The translations under genes were made by a program, and so were the position numbers. From the NCBI GenBank assembly GCA_023717585.1, contig JAMQPJ010000601.1:1-7688 (forward strand): 7,688 nucleotides of DNA, read 5' to 3'. This stretch comes from Thermoanaerobaculia bacterium (lineage in GTDB: Bacteria; Acidobacteriota; Thermoanaerobaculia; UBA5066). The notes beneath the pieces are model-generated. The model had not been told where the DNA came from, did no database searches, and saw nothing but the letters and a program-made list of their open reading frames with translations. The stretch's first letter is position 1, and every line of letters begins with the position of its first letter. Shown piece after piece: positions 1 through 6,305 of the stretch.

Positions 1-1034
<1,034 letters not shown>

Positions 1035-1041
1035 GTCCGGG

Positions 1042-1047
1042 AGTCTA
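1042..1047 (-). promoter_or_regulatory. Putative -10 element of a leaderless OPT transporter promoter
   Basis: On the minus strand the sequence reads GTAGACTCCCGGACATG. The hexamer TAGACT matches the TANNNT pattern of a -10 box and ends exactly 7 bases before the ATG at 1034, so transcription would begin at or next to the start codon. There is no convincing -35 at the usual distance and no Shine-Dalgarno. The same geometry is seen before the gene at 3604, which raises confidence. It would give the transporter its own promoter just after the zinc-finger gene. Confidence 0.45.
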
Positions 1048-1055
1048 CGGGACCA

Positions 1056-2024
1056 TCAGCGCGAGAAAAGCAGCCGCTCGGCGCTCGCGAATTCCTGACC
1101 GGTGAGCGGCTTCGCGAAAGGGAGCGCGCGCCAGCGGGCCGCGCGCGCCTCTTTGGGGAGGCGCCCGATGAGCCGGATTTCGGATTCGAGCCGGTCGTGC
1201 GCGCGCGAGTCGAGCTCGTCCATGCGGCTCGCGAGCCGGCGCAGTCCTGAGCGCTGATCGTCGGAGAAGTCGCGGACGAGAGTCCAGCGATCCTCGAGGA
1301 GCGAGCGTTCTTCCTCGGGTCGATCGCGAAAGGACTTTTCGAGCTCGGAGAGGCGGATGCGCTCCGTTCTGGCGGCGCGCTGCCAGTCGAGAAAGCGCCC
1401 GGCGATCGCATCGGGAGTGTCGGGCGGGCGCGACGGAAAGCCTCCTGCGGGAACCGGCACCGGAGCGCGGGGGCCGACGGGCTCGGGAAAGAACGCGTCG
1501 AGGCGCGCGAGCGTCCGGAAGGAGTTGAGGAAATCGAAATCGTGGAGCGCGACGGCTTCCGCCTTCTCCTCGGCGCTGAGCGGCACGGTTTGAAGCGAGA
1601 TCGGCGTCGAGCGCACGGCGACGATGTCGGGAGGGGGCGCCTCCGGCGCGGGGGCGTTCGCCGCGGCGGGCAAGAGAGCGGCGGCGGGCTCCGCGGGCAC
1701 CGGCGGCGGTTTCGGGCGCGCCCGAAGAAAACGCGGGGCGAGAAGGGCCGCCAGAGCGAGCACGGCCACCGCTCCCCCCAGAAGCCACGCGCTCGAGACC
1801 GGGTGCCGGGATCGGACCGACAGGCGAAGGCGCAGCCGCGCCTCGAAGTCGGCCGGCAGCGAAGGGGGAAGCGCGGGCCGGACGAGCCGGTCGAGAGCCC
1901 CGTAATCGCGCGCCGCGCCGCGGCATGCGGGGCACTCTTCGAGATGGGCGACCACGGGAGCGTGGCCGCCCTGCGATGCCGAGGCTGAGTCGACGATTCG
2001 TTCGCGCAGCTCGTCGCAGGTCAC
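1056..2024 (-). CDS. Membrane-anchored zinc-finger (anti-sigma-like) protein with DUF3106-like C-terminus
   Basis: 322-residue protein, probably the anti-sigma or regulatory partner of the sigma factor encoded just upstream. The N-terminus carries an HLEECPAC motif (H27, C31, C34; C3 or H21 may complete the site), the H-x3-C-x2-C zinc signature of anti-sigma zinc-finger (zf-HC2) proteins. One hydrophobic segment at about 79-97 should anchor it in the inner membrane, with the zinc finger in the cytoplasm. A Pro/Ala-rich linker (about 104-132) follows, then an acidic/hydrophobic helix (about 150-178, with DFDFLNSF). Residues 210-300 are charged and helical, with Trp/Arg-rich repeats (FLDWQRAAR, LLEDRWTLVRDFSDDQR) resembling DUF3106. 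The start is GTG at 2024, inside a 4-base GTGA overlap with the sigma stop, with GGGGAG (2032-2037) 7 bases upstream. The zinc finger and membrane segment are clear; the anti-sigma role comes from context and the DUF3106 resemblance is by eye. Confidence 0.8.
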   Translation of the reverse strand: MTCDELRERIVDSASASQGGHAPVVAHLEECPACRGAARDYGALDRLVRPALPPSLPADFEARLRLRLSVRSRHPVSSAWLLGGAVAVLALAALLAPRFLRARPKPPPVPAEPAAALLPAAANAPAPEAPPPDIVAVRSTPISLQTVPLSAEEKAEAVALHDFDFLNSFRTLARLDAFFPEPVGPRAPVPVPAGGFPSRPPDTPDAIAGRFLDWQRAARTERIRLSELEKSFRDRPEEERSLLEDRWTLVRDFSDDQRSGLRRLASRMDELDSRAHDRLESEIRLIGRLPKEARAARWRALPFAKPLTGQEFASAERLLFSR

Positions 2025-2593
2025 GAAGCGGCTCCCCTTGGGCCGCCTTCAGGCTCGCCGGCGGCCGAGATTCCGAGGAGCGGAACGAGAGACGTTCGCA
2101 GGGACTCGAGAGCCCGCACGAGCCGGCGCCGCACCTCGGTCTCCTGGGCGCCCAGCGCCTCGGCCGCCGCGGCCACGGGCAGGCGCGCGACGCGGGTCAA
2201 GAGGAAGGCCGCGCGTTCGGCGGGGGGCAGGGCCGCGATGGCCGAACGCACGAGAGCCGTCCGCGCGGACGCGGATTCCACCAGCTTCGGCGCGGGGATT
2301 TCGAGGACGTCGCCGGCCTTTCCCTCCTGGACGATCTTCACGGCGATTCCCCAGAGAAAAGAGGGGAACGGAACTTCGGGCGCGTAGCGGGGCGCGTTCA
2401 CGACGAGCCGCTCGAACGTCGCGAGAGTGGCTTCCGTGGCGGCGGACGGCTCGCGCGTTCGTTCAAATAATGCATAGACGGACTGACTCCACCGCGTCAC
2501 GAGGCGCGTGAGTCCCGCGCTGTCACCGGCGGCCACGAGCAGCAGATCGCCGGAGTCCGGCCCGGGCTGAGCCGCGCTTCTGGGAGGTGCCAC
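2021..2593 (-). CDS. Divergent ECF-like RNA polymerase sigma factor
   Basis: 190-residue sigma70-family protein that probably directs RNA polymerase to a small regulon. Residues 17-90 look like region 2: LLLVAAGDSAGLTRLV resembles the usual start of ECF sigma region 2, and FERLVVNAPRY...FPSFLWGIAVKIV corresponds to the segment normally reading like TFLRVWR..FRSWLYRIARN. Residues 114-167 match region 4: ALPPAERAAFLL, then a helix-turn-helix AAAAEALGAQETEVRRRLVRALESL. The acidic DAEDLVQE-type stretch of region 2.2 is replaced by SAATEATLA, so core-polymerase contact may be altered. The start is GTG at 2593; there is no internal methionine, so only non-ATG starts are possible. No clear Shine-Dalgarno is seen. 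The 3' end overlaps the zinc-finger gene by 4 bases, typical of translational coupling with an anti-sigma. Region 4 is convincing, region 2 weaker; a sigma-like regulator that no longer binds core polymerase is possible. Confidence 0.75.
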   Translation of the reverse strand: MAPPRSAAQPGPDSGDLLLVAAGDSAGLTRLVTRWSQSVYALFERTREPSAATEATLATFERLVVNAPRYAPEVPFPSFLWGIAVKIVQEGKAGDVLEIPAPKLVESASARTALVRSAIAALPPAERAAFLLTRVARLPVAAAAEALGAQETEVRRRLVRALESLRTSLVPLLGISAAGEPEGGPRGAAS

Positions 2594-2600
2594 CAGCTTG

Positions 2601-2606
2601 ATTCTG
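2601..2606 (-). promoter_or_regulatory. Weak -10-like hexamer before the sigma gene
   Basis: The minus strand reads GCAGAATCAAGCTGGTG. CAGAAT differs from a TANNNT -10 box at the first base and ends exactly 7 bases before the GTG start at 2593, the same spacing as at 1042 and 3591. It could be a weak leaderless promoter that lets the sigma gene be transcribed independently of the thioredoxin-like gene, whose stop lies 47 bases upstream. The match is imperfect and could be chance. Confidence 0.2.
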
Positions 2607-2640
2607 CCAGAGCCAGGGGGTACGCGCTCGGCGCGGCGCG

Positions 2641-3177
2641 CTACTTCTCGGTCTTCAGGAAGCGCGCCAGAAAGAACTCCTGGACGGCGGCGTCGCCCTT
2701 CCGGGCGAGCGCGGCCATCTCGCCCTGCGCGAGGACTTCCAGGATCCGAGCGTCAGGCATCAGGATCACGACGCCAGGCTGCTCGGCGGCCGGGTTGACG
2801 TTGTAATCGACGAGGAGCGAAGCGTTCGTGCCGCTCGAGACGTCGACGTACACCGGGACGAACTGGTTGATGAACGCCTTGAAGAACAGCTTCTCGTGAA
2901 TCGCGCGATTGAACGCGCGGCAGGGGGCGCATTCGTTCGTGCCGAAAATCAGGAGAAGCCTGCGTCCGGAGTCCTTTGCCACCTTCTGATAGTCGGCAAC
3001 CTGCCTCTGTCCGATCGCGTCGGAATCGAATATCGGAGCCGCCTGCTGGACACCCATCTTCTGCGCTTCCTTTTTCTGCGGCTCTGCAGGCGGAGCGCTC
3101 ACGGCGGCGGAAGCGAAACCGGGAGAGAGTCCGAGCGACAGGCCGAGGGAGAGAACGGAGAGTTTTCGGGGGCTCAT
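2641..3177 (-). CDS. Exported thioredoxin-fold protein with CAPC motif
   Basis: 178-residue protein of the thioredoxin superfamily, likely a periplasmic or lipid-free exported thiol-disulfide protein. Residues 1-25 are a signal peptide: MSPRKL, then a Leu/Ser/Gly core, with cleavage probably after FASA or ASAA. A charged linker (PQKKEAQKMG) leads to the fold. LLLIFGTNECAPCRAFN contains the active-site-like C83-A-P-C86 at the start of helix 1. FVPVYVDVSSGTN is the next strand, EQPGVVIL holds the expected cis-proline (P134), and the C-terminal helix ends EFFLARFLKTEK. The order fits DUF255/thioredoxin_7-like proteins that follow the CxxC with a long helix. ATG at 3177 is preferred over upstream in-frame codons because AAGGAAGG (3187-3194) lies 9 bases before it and the signal peptide begins there. 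It sits 40 bases after the DUF3467 gene, consistent with an operon. The partner substrate is unknown. Confidence 0.85.
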   Translation of the reverse strand: MSPRKLSVLSLGLSLGLSPGFASAAVSAPPAEPQKKEAQKMGVQQAAPIFDSDAIGQRQVADYQKVAKDSGRRLLLIFGTNECAPCRAFNRAIHEKLFFKAFINQFVPVYVDVSSGTNASLLVDYNVNPAAEQPGVVILMPDARILEVLAQGEMAALARKGDAAVQEFFLARFLKTEK

Positions 3178-3186
3178 CGGTCGTGA

Positions 3187-3194
3187 CCTTCCTT
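3187..3194 (-). promoter_or_regulatory. Shine-Dalgarno that fixes the thioredoxin-like gene start
   Basis: AAGGAAGG on the minus strand, with GGAAGG ending 9 bases before ATG 3177. The same reading frame is open back to 3297, inside the DUF3467 gene, but that extension is Arg/Pro-rich and would bury the signal peptide. The site therefore supports the shorter protein. Confidence 0.6.
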
Positions 3195-3217
3195 GTCTCG
3201 CGTCTCGTCTTGCGCCG

Positions 3218-3541
3218 TCAGTTGGGCCGAAAGGACTCGGCACCGCCCGGTCGCGAGGCGTCGAAGTCGGTGCGAATCGTCCCGAAGTTCTTCTCATACA
3301 GAGCGACGTTCTGCGCGAGGGCGTTCAGGAGCTGCTTGGCATGGACGGGGGTCGTGAGCACGCGCGAGAGGACGCGGACGTCGCTTCGCCCCGGCACAAC
3401 GCGTCCGAAGTCGAGGACGAATTCGGCGGGGTTGTGGATGATGTTCGCGAAATTCACGTAGACGCCGTTCGCGACCGAGTCGTCGATCGAAAACTGGAGG
3501 GACGGAGGCTGAGGGTCGGACTTGGGATCCTGATCGGCCAC
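3218..3541 (-). CDS. DUF3467 family protein
   Basis: 107-residue cytoplasmic protein of the DUF3467 family; function unknown. Family-like features are GVYVNFANIIHNPAEFVLDFG (residues about 26-46), then a VVPG turn, VLSRVLTTPVHAKQLLNAL, and NVALYEKNFGTI near the C-terminus. This is the strand-helix-strand pattern (small strand, PxEFxLDF, TPxHAKxL, YExxFGxI) that defines these short proteins. Length is normal for the family. The start is GTG at 3541, supported by GAGGTG (3547-3552) 5 bases upstream; no ATG lies nearby in frame. It is first in a minus-strand run with the thioredoxin-like and sigma genes, and is divergent from the exported TPR-like gene at 3604. No role in signalling or redox can be read from its sequence. 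Confidence 0.85.
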   Translation of the reverse strand: MADQDPKSDPQPPSLQFSIDDSVANGVYVNFANIIHNPAEFVLDFGRVVPGRSDVRVLSRVLTTPVHAKQLLNALAQNVALYEKNFGTIRTDFDASRPGGAESFRPN

Positions 3542-3588
3542 GGCGGCACCTCGTGTTCGTGCGTGAGCCTCCTCGCAAGGGGCGCGCC

Positions 3589-3594
3589 AGTATA
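3589..3594 (-). promoter_or_regulatory. Putative -10 element for the DUF3467 operon
   Basis: On the minus strand the sequence CACTATACTG contains TATACT, a near-consensus -10 box. Transcription would start near 3582 and leave a leader of about 40 bases that contains the GAGGTG ribosome site of the DUF3467 gene. No obvious -35 is seen at 16-18 bases. It overlaps the plus-strand TATAGT at 3591-3596. Confidence 0.45.
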
Positions 3595-3596
3595 GT
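3591..3596 (+). promoter_or_regulatory. Putative leaderless -10 element for the TPR-like/cysE operon
   Basis: TATAGT lies 7 bases before ATG 3604 in GTATAGTGGAGGCCATG. At that distance the transcript would start at or within a base of the ATG. A GGAGG (3597-3601) also lies here, but only 2 bases before the ATG, which is too close for a normal Shine-Dalgarno. There is no good -35. The arrangement parallels the sites at 1042-1047 (minus) and 6321-6326 (plus). Confidence 0.45.
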
Positions 3597-3603
3597 GGAG
3601 GCC

Positions 3604-4479
3604 ATGCGGCGCCTCTCCATCCTGTCCTTCCTGTTCGCGCTCCTTCCCGCTCTTCTCTCGGCGTCCGAGCCGGTGCCGAAGCCGGCCGACATCGACCGGC
3701 TCTGGGCGCTTCGCGCGGAGGGATCGAAGGGGGGGCACGCTCTTTCGGCCCCGATCGATCTCACGATCGACGCGTGTCGCGCGGCCCTCGCCGCGGAACC
3801 GGAATCGCTCGAGTTCCGCTGGCGCCTCATGCGCGCGCTGTACTTCAAGGGCGAGCACACGACAGACGATTCAGCGGCGAAGCGGACGTTCTTCGACGAA
3901 GGGCGCACGGTGGCCGAGCAGGCCCTGACGATCCTGCGGCGCGAGGCCGGCCGGGAAGCGCGCCGGGATCTCGGGAAGTCGACGCCGGTGGAGCTCGTCC
4001 CGCACGTCAAGGGAAACCCGGCGGCCGTCCCGTCGTTCCTGTGGGCCTCCGTGGACTGGGGCAAGTGGGCGCTCGTCTTCGGGAAGAGCGCCGCCGTGAA
4101 GCAGGGAGCAGCCGCGAAGATCCGCGACTACGCGCAGGCGGTCGTCCTGCTCGACCCCGCGTACGACGGTGGAGGCGGGTACCGCGTTCTCGGCCGCCTT
4201 CATCACCAGACCCCCGCGGTTCCGTTCATCACGGGATGGGCGTCGCGCACTCAGGCGCTCCGAAACCTCCGTCTCGCCGTCGAGGCCGGGCCCCGGAACC
4301 TGGTCGGGCGCCAGTTTCTCGCCGAGGCCATGTGGGACTACGAGTCCTCTCGCCGTGCCGAGGCGCGAGCGATGCTGGAGAAGATCCTCGCCGAGACGCC
4401 GGACCCCGACTACCTCGTGGAGAATCGCAAGACCCAGGAAGAGGCCGGGCAGCTCCTCAGGGAATGGTCCGGGCGGTGA
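3604..4479 (+). CDS. Exported TPR-like helical protein, possibly TatT-like
   Basis: 291-residue protein of uncertain function. Residues 1-20 form a signal peptide (MRRLSILSF, hydrophobic core, LLSA before SEP), so it acts outside the cytoplasm. The mature part is almost wholly helical: ACRAALAAEPESLEFRWRLM (about 57-76) reads as one TPR-like pair, and RNLRLAVEAGPRNLVGRQFLAEAMW followed by ARAMLEKILAETPDPDY as another near the C-terminus. In between, VVLLDPAYDGGGGYRVLGRL then a Pro-containing loop recalls the T component (TatT) of TPR-associated TRAP transporters, in which a helical protein binds ligand. That resemblance is by eye only, and no TRAP permease is present. ATG 3604 is chosen over in-frame GTG codons at 3553 and 3595 because the signal peptide begins there. 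It is followed 4 bases later by cysE, so the two are probably co-transcribed and coupled. Gene reality is high; the function is open. Confidence 0.7.
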   Translation: MRRLSILSFLFALLPALLSASEPVPKPADIDRLWALRAEGSKGGHALSAPIDLTIDACRAALAAEPESLEFRWRLMRALYFKGEHTTDDSAAKRTFFDEGRTVAEQALTILRREAGREARRDLGKSTPVELVPHVKGNPAAVPSFLWASVDWGKWALVFGKSAAVKQGAAAKIRDYAQAVVLLDPAYDGGGGYRVLGRLHHQTPAVPFITGWASRTQALRNLRLAVEAGPRNLVGRQFLAEAMWDYESSRRAEARAMLEKILAETPDPDYLVENRKTQEEAGQLLREWSGR

Positions 4480-4483
4480 GAGA

Positions 4484-5401
4484 ATGAGTCGCATGGAGGA
4501 CACAGGCCTGCGCGCGGCGATCGACCGGATCGTGGCAGGGGCGGAGAAGCGGCCCATTCTCTCGGCGGTCGACGCGCCGGCGAAACCGCAGAAGAAGGAG
4601 ATCATCGAGATCCTGCGGATGCTCCAGGAGGTCGTGTATCCGGGCTTCTTCGGCCACACCGTGCTCTATCGCGCGAACCTGCGCGACCACCTCGGGGACG
4701 TCCTCTTTCGCATCCACCTGAGCCTCGCGAACGAGATCGAGAAGGCGCTGCCCGACGGAGCGCGCACGGGCGGGAAAGCCCAGGATCTCGCGAGGCGCTT
4801 CTTCGAGACGCTGCCCGAGATCGCCGACCTCCTCGCGGCGGACGTGCAGGCTGCGTTCGATGGCGATCCCGCCGCGACCGGCTTCGACGAGATCATCCTC
4901 GCCTATCCGGGGGTGAAGGCCGTGTTCACGTACCGCCTCGCGCACGCGCTCCACGTGCTCGGCGTGCCGCTGATCCCGCGCATCATGACCGAGTTCGCGC
5001 ACCTCGAGACCGGCGTGGACATCCACCCCGGCGCGCGCATCGGCCGGTCGTTCTTCATCGACCACGGCTCCGGGACGGTCATCGGCGAGACCACCGACAT
5101 CGGCGACCGCGTCAAGTTGTATCAGGGAGTCACTCTGGGCGCCGTCTCGTTCCCGAAGAACGAGCGCGGCGAGTTGATCCGGGGCACGAAACGCCATCCG
5201 ACCGTGATGGACGACGTCGTCATCTACGCGGGCGCGACGATCCTCGGAGGCGAAACCGTCATCGGGAAGGGCTGCGTCATCGGCGGCAGCGTCTGGCTGA
5301 CGGCCTCCGTGCCGCCCGGGACGCGGGTCACGCTGCCGAACGACCAGGCCCGGTTGGAATCGCGGGCCCTTCCCCTCACGCCCAAGCTCCCGACGAAATG
5401 A
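4484..5401 (+). CDS. cysE: Serine O-acetyltransferase
   Basis: Transfers acetyl from acetyl-CoA to L-serine to give O-acetylserine, the first step of cysteine synthesis, in the cytoplasm. The 305 residues begin with an N-terminal helical domain (about 35-125, with EIIEILRMLQEVVYPGFFG) like that of the longer EpsC-type serine acetyltransferases. The left-handed beta-helix domain follows from about 135: YPGVKAVFTYRLAHAL, then DIHPGARIGRSFFIDHGSG. D179 and H194 are spaced 15 residues apart, exactly as the catalytic D143 and H158 of E. coli CysE. Hexapeptide turns continue through VIGETTDIGDRVKLYQGVTLG, VIYAGATILGGETVIG and GGSVWLTASVPPGT. The start is ATG 4484, with GGTGAG (4475-4480) just upstream; ATG 4493 is an alternative. 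The frame stays open upstream only inside the previous gene. No cysteine-synthase gene is nearby in the window. Feedback inhibition by cysteine is usual for the family but cannot be judged from the short C-terminus here. Confidence 0.95.
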   Translation: MSRMEDTGLRAAIDRIVAGAEKRPILSAVDAPAKPQKKEIIEILRMLQEVVYPGFFGHTVLYRANLRDHLGDVLFRIHLSLANEIEKALPDGARTGGKAQDLARRFFETLPEIADLLAADVQAAFDGDPAATGFDEIILAYPGVKAVFTYRLAHALHVLGVPLIPRIMTEFAHLETGVDIHPGARIGRSFFIDHGSGTVIGETTDIGDRVKLYQGVTLGAVSFPKNERGELIRGTKRHPTVMDDVVIYAGATILGGETVIGKGCVIGGSVWLTASVPPGTRVTLPNDQARLESRALPLTPKLPTK

Positions 5402-5890
5402 CTATGGGCCGACGGGCCTGACGCTCTCGGTCGAGCCGAGCCGGGCCTCGTCCAGAAGCCGCCCGACCGTCTTTCCGGTTCCGGGCACGACGCGCCGCGC
5501 GGCGACGTCCGCCAGGGGCACGAGGACGAACAGGCGCGACGTCATCCGCGGGTGCGGCACGGTGAGCGCGCGAGACCGGATTTGCTCGTTGCCGTAGAGA
5601 AGGAGGTCGAGATCCAGAGGGCGCGGTCCGTTCCGTGCTCCACGCGCTCTGCTTCTGCCGGCGGCGAATTCGGATTCTCTCAGGAAGGTGAAGAGGGCCG
5701 GGGCCGAGAGTTTCGTCCACCCCACGACGACTGCGTTGAGGAAATCGGGCTGAGCGGCGGGTCCGCCGACGGGCGAGGTTTCGTAGAAGGGTGAGGAGCG
5801 AACGTCCCGAAGGTGGGCCGCCAAGTCCCTTCTTACCCTTCTGAGAATCTTCTCCCGATTCCCTTCGTTCGATCCCAGGCCGATCGCCAC
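5402..5890 (-). CDS. folK: 6-hydroxymethyl-7,8-dihydropterin pyrophosphokinase (HPPK)
   Basis: Cytoplasmic enzyme of folate synthesis that transfers pyrophosphate from ATP to 6-hydroxymethyl-7,8-dihydropterin. Conserved HPPK blocks are in order: AIGLGSNEGNR at the N-terminus, SPFYETSPVGGPAAQPDFLNA (about 33-53), the signature NGPRPLDLDLLLYG with the two metal-binding aspartates D93 and D95, and VPHPRMTSRLFVLVPLADVA (111-130). From GTG 5890 the protein is 162 residues, close to the roughly 160 of E. coli FolK. The start is awkward: GTG 5890 begins right at the first beta-strand, has no Shine-Dalgarno, and no ATG, GTG or TTG lies in frame between it and the upstream stop at 5919. It follows the FYDLN-acid gene by 28 bases, so it may depend on coupled translation. 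Its stop codon touches the cysE stop. The enzyme call is firm; the exact start is not. Confidence 0.93.
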   Translation of the reverse strand: MAIGLGSNEGNREKILRRVRRDLAAHLRDVRSSPFYETSPVGGPAAQPDFLNAVVVGWTKLSAPALFTFLRESEFAAGRSRARGARNGPRPLDLDLLLYGNEQIRSRALTVPHPRMTSRLFVLVPLADVAARRVVPGTGKTVGRLLDEARLGSTESVRPVGP

Positions 5891-5918
5891 GAAGACGGGC
5901 CGCGGACGGCGGGCGCGA

Positions 5919-6251
5919 TCAGTAGTCGTCTTCGGAATTCTCCGTGCCTTCCAGTGTCTTGGCCTCGCCGAGGGGAAGCTCTTCGTCGTCATCCACGCGT
6001 TTGGCCGCCGGATCTTCCGGCTCGCCGGTGGCGACGTCCTCGTCCTCGCGATTGCGGTCGAAGACGTCCGGATCCGCAAACTCGTCACGCTTCGCCCGGC
6101 GCGCGGCGTGGAGCACGACCGGAGACGTCGGTTGCGGGGGAGCGTCCTTCTGGTCGGCGCCGCATTTCGGGCAGTGGACGGGCGTTTTCCTCAGGTCGTA
6201 GAACTTCGTCCCGCATTTGAAGCACGTATGTTTGTTTCCGAGATCCGGCAA
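5919..6251 (-). CDS. FYDLN-acid (TIGR02300-like) zinc-ribbon protein
   Basis: 110-residue protein matching the FYDLN-acid family of unknown function. The N-terminus reads PDLGNKHTCFKCGTKFYDL, with cysteines C10, C13, C27 and C30 forming a CxxC...CPKC zinc ribbon around the family-naming FYDL motif. The rest is charged and probably disordered, ending in a strongly acidic tail (VDDDEELPLGEA... ENSEDDY), also typical. The start is TTG at 6251, not annotated by most default rules. It is supported by a strong AGGAGG (6256-6261) 4 bases upstream, a promoter further up, and the family's usual beginning (a few residues, then LGxK). The frame extends further upstream, but only across the promoter and into the neighbouring gene. 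folK follows after 28 bases, so the two likely share a transcript. A nucleic-acid or RNA-polymerase-associated role is possible from the ribbon plus acidic tail, but unproven. Confidence 0.88.
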   Translation of the reverse strand: MPDLGNKHTCFKCGTKFYDLRKTPVHCPKCGADQKDAPPQPTSPVVLHAARRAKRDEFADPDVFDRNREDEDVATGEPEDPAAKRVDDDEELPLGEAKTLEGTENSEDDY

Positions 6252-6255
6252 TGCG

Positions 6256-6261
6256 CCTCCT
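6256..6261 (-). promoter_or_regulatory. Strong Shine-Dalgarno that fixes the TTG start
   Basis: AGGAGG on the minus strand, a full match to the anti-Shine-Dalgarno core, 4 bases before TTG 6251. No ATG or GTG lies in frame between this site and the first zinc-ribbon cysteine, so it decides in favour of the TTG start. Confidence 0.7.
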
Positions 6262-6275
6262 GCGAAACGGGCCGG

Positions 6276-6305
6276 AACATAGCATCCTTGGTTTTTCAGG
6301 GTCAA
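6276..6305 (-). promoter_or_regulatory. Sigma70-type promoter of the FYDLN-acid/folK operon
   Basis: On the minus strand TTGACC (6300-6305) and TATGTT (6276-6281) are separated by 18 bases, with TGC directly before the -10, giving an extended -10 (TGCTATGTT). Transcription would start near 6269, leaving a leader of about 18 bases that just accommodates the AGGAGG site. This is the best housekeeping-type promoter in the window. Confidence 0.65.

Noticed and set aside
1045..1935. Minus-strand frame of 296 codons overlapping the zinc-finger gene
   Set aside because: Frame-shifted reading of the same strand; extremely Arg/Ala/Pro-rich. The zinc-finger frame has a clear motif, membrane segment and coupled start.
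2594..2640. Possible rho-independent terminator between the thioredoxin-like and sigma genes
   Set aside because: CGCGC/GCGCG can pair on the minus strand after the stop, but no T-run follows and the stem is only 5 bases in very GC-rich DNA.
3294..4064. Minus-strand frame of 256 codons across the 3542-3603 gap
   Set aside because: Antisense to the TPR-like gene and frame-shifted in DUF3467; it would run through the divergent promoter region; low-complexity Arg/Ser content.
4169..4483. N-terminal extension of cysE by 105 codons
   Set aside because: It lies inside the TPR-like gene in another frame. Homology to serine acetyltransferases begins after ATG 4484, which has its own ribosome site.
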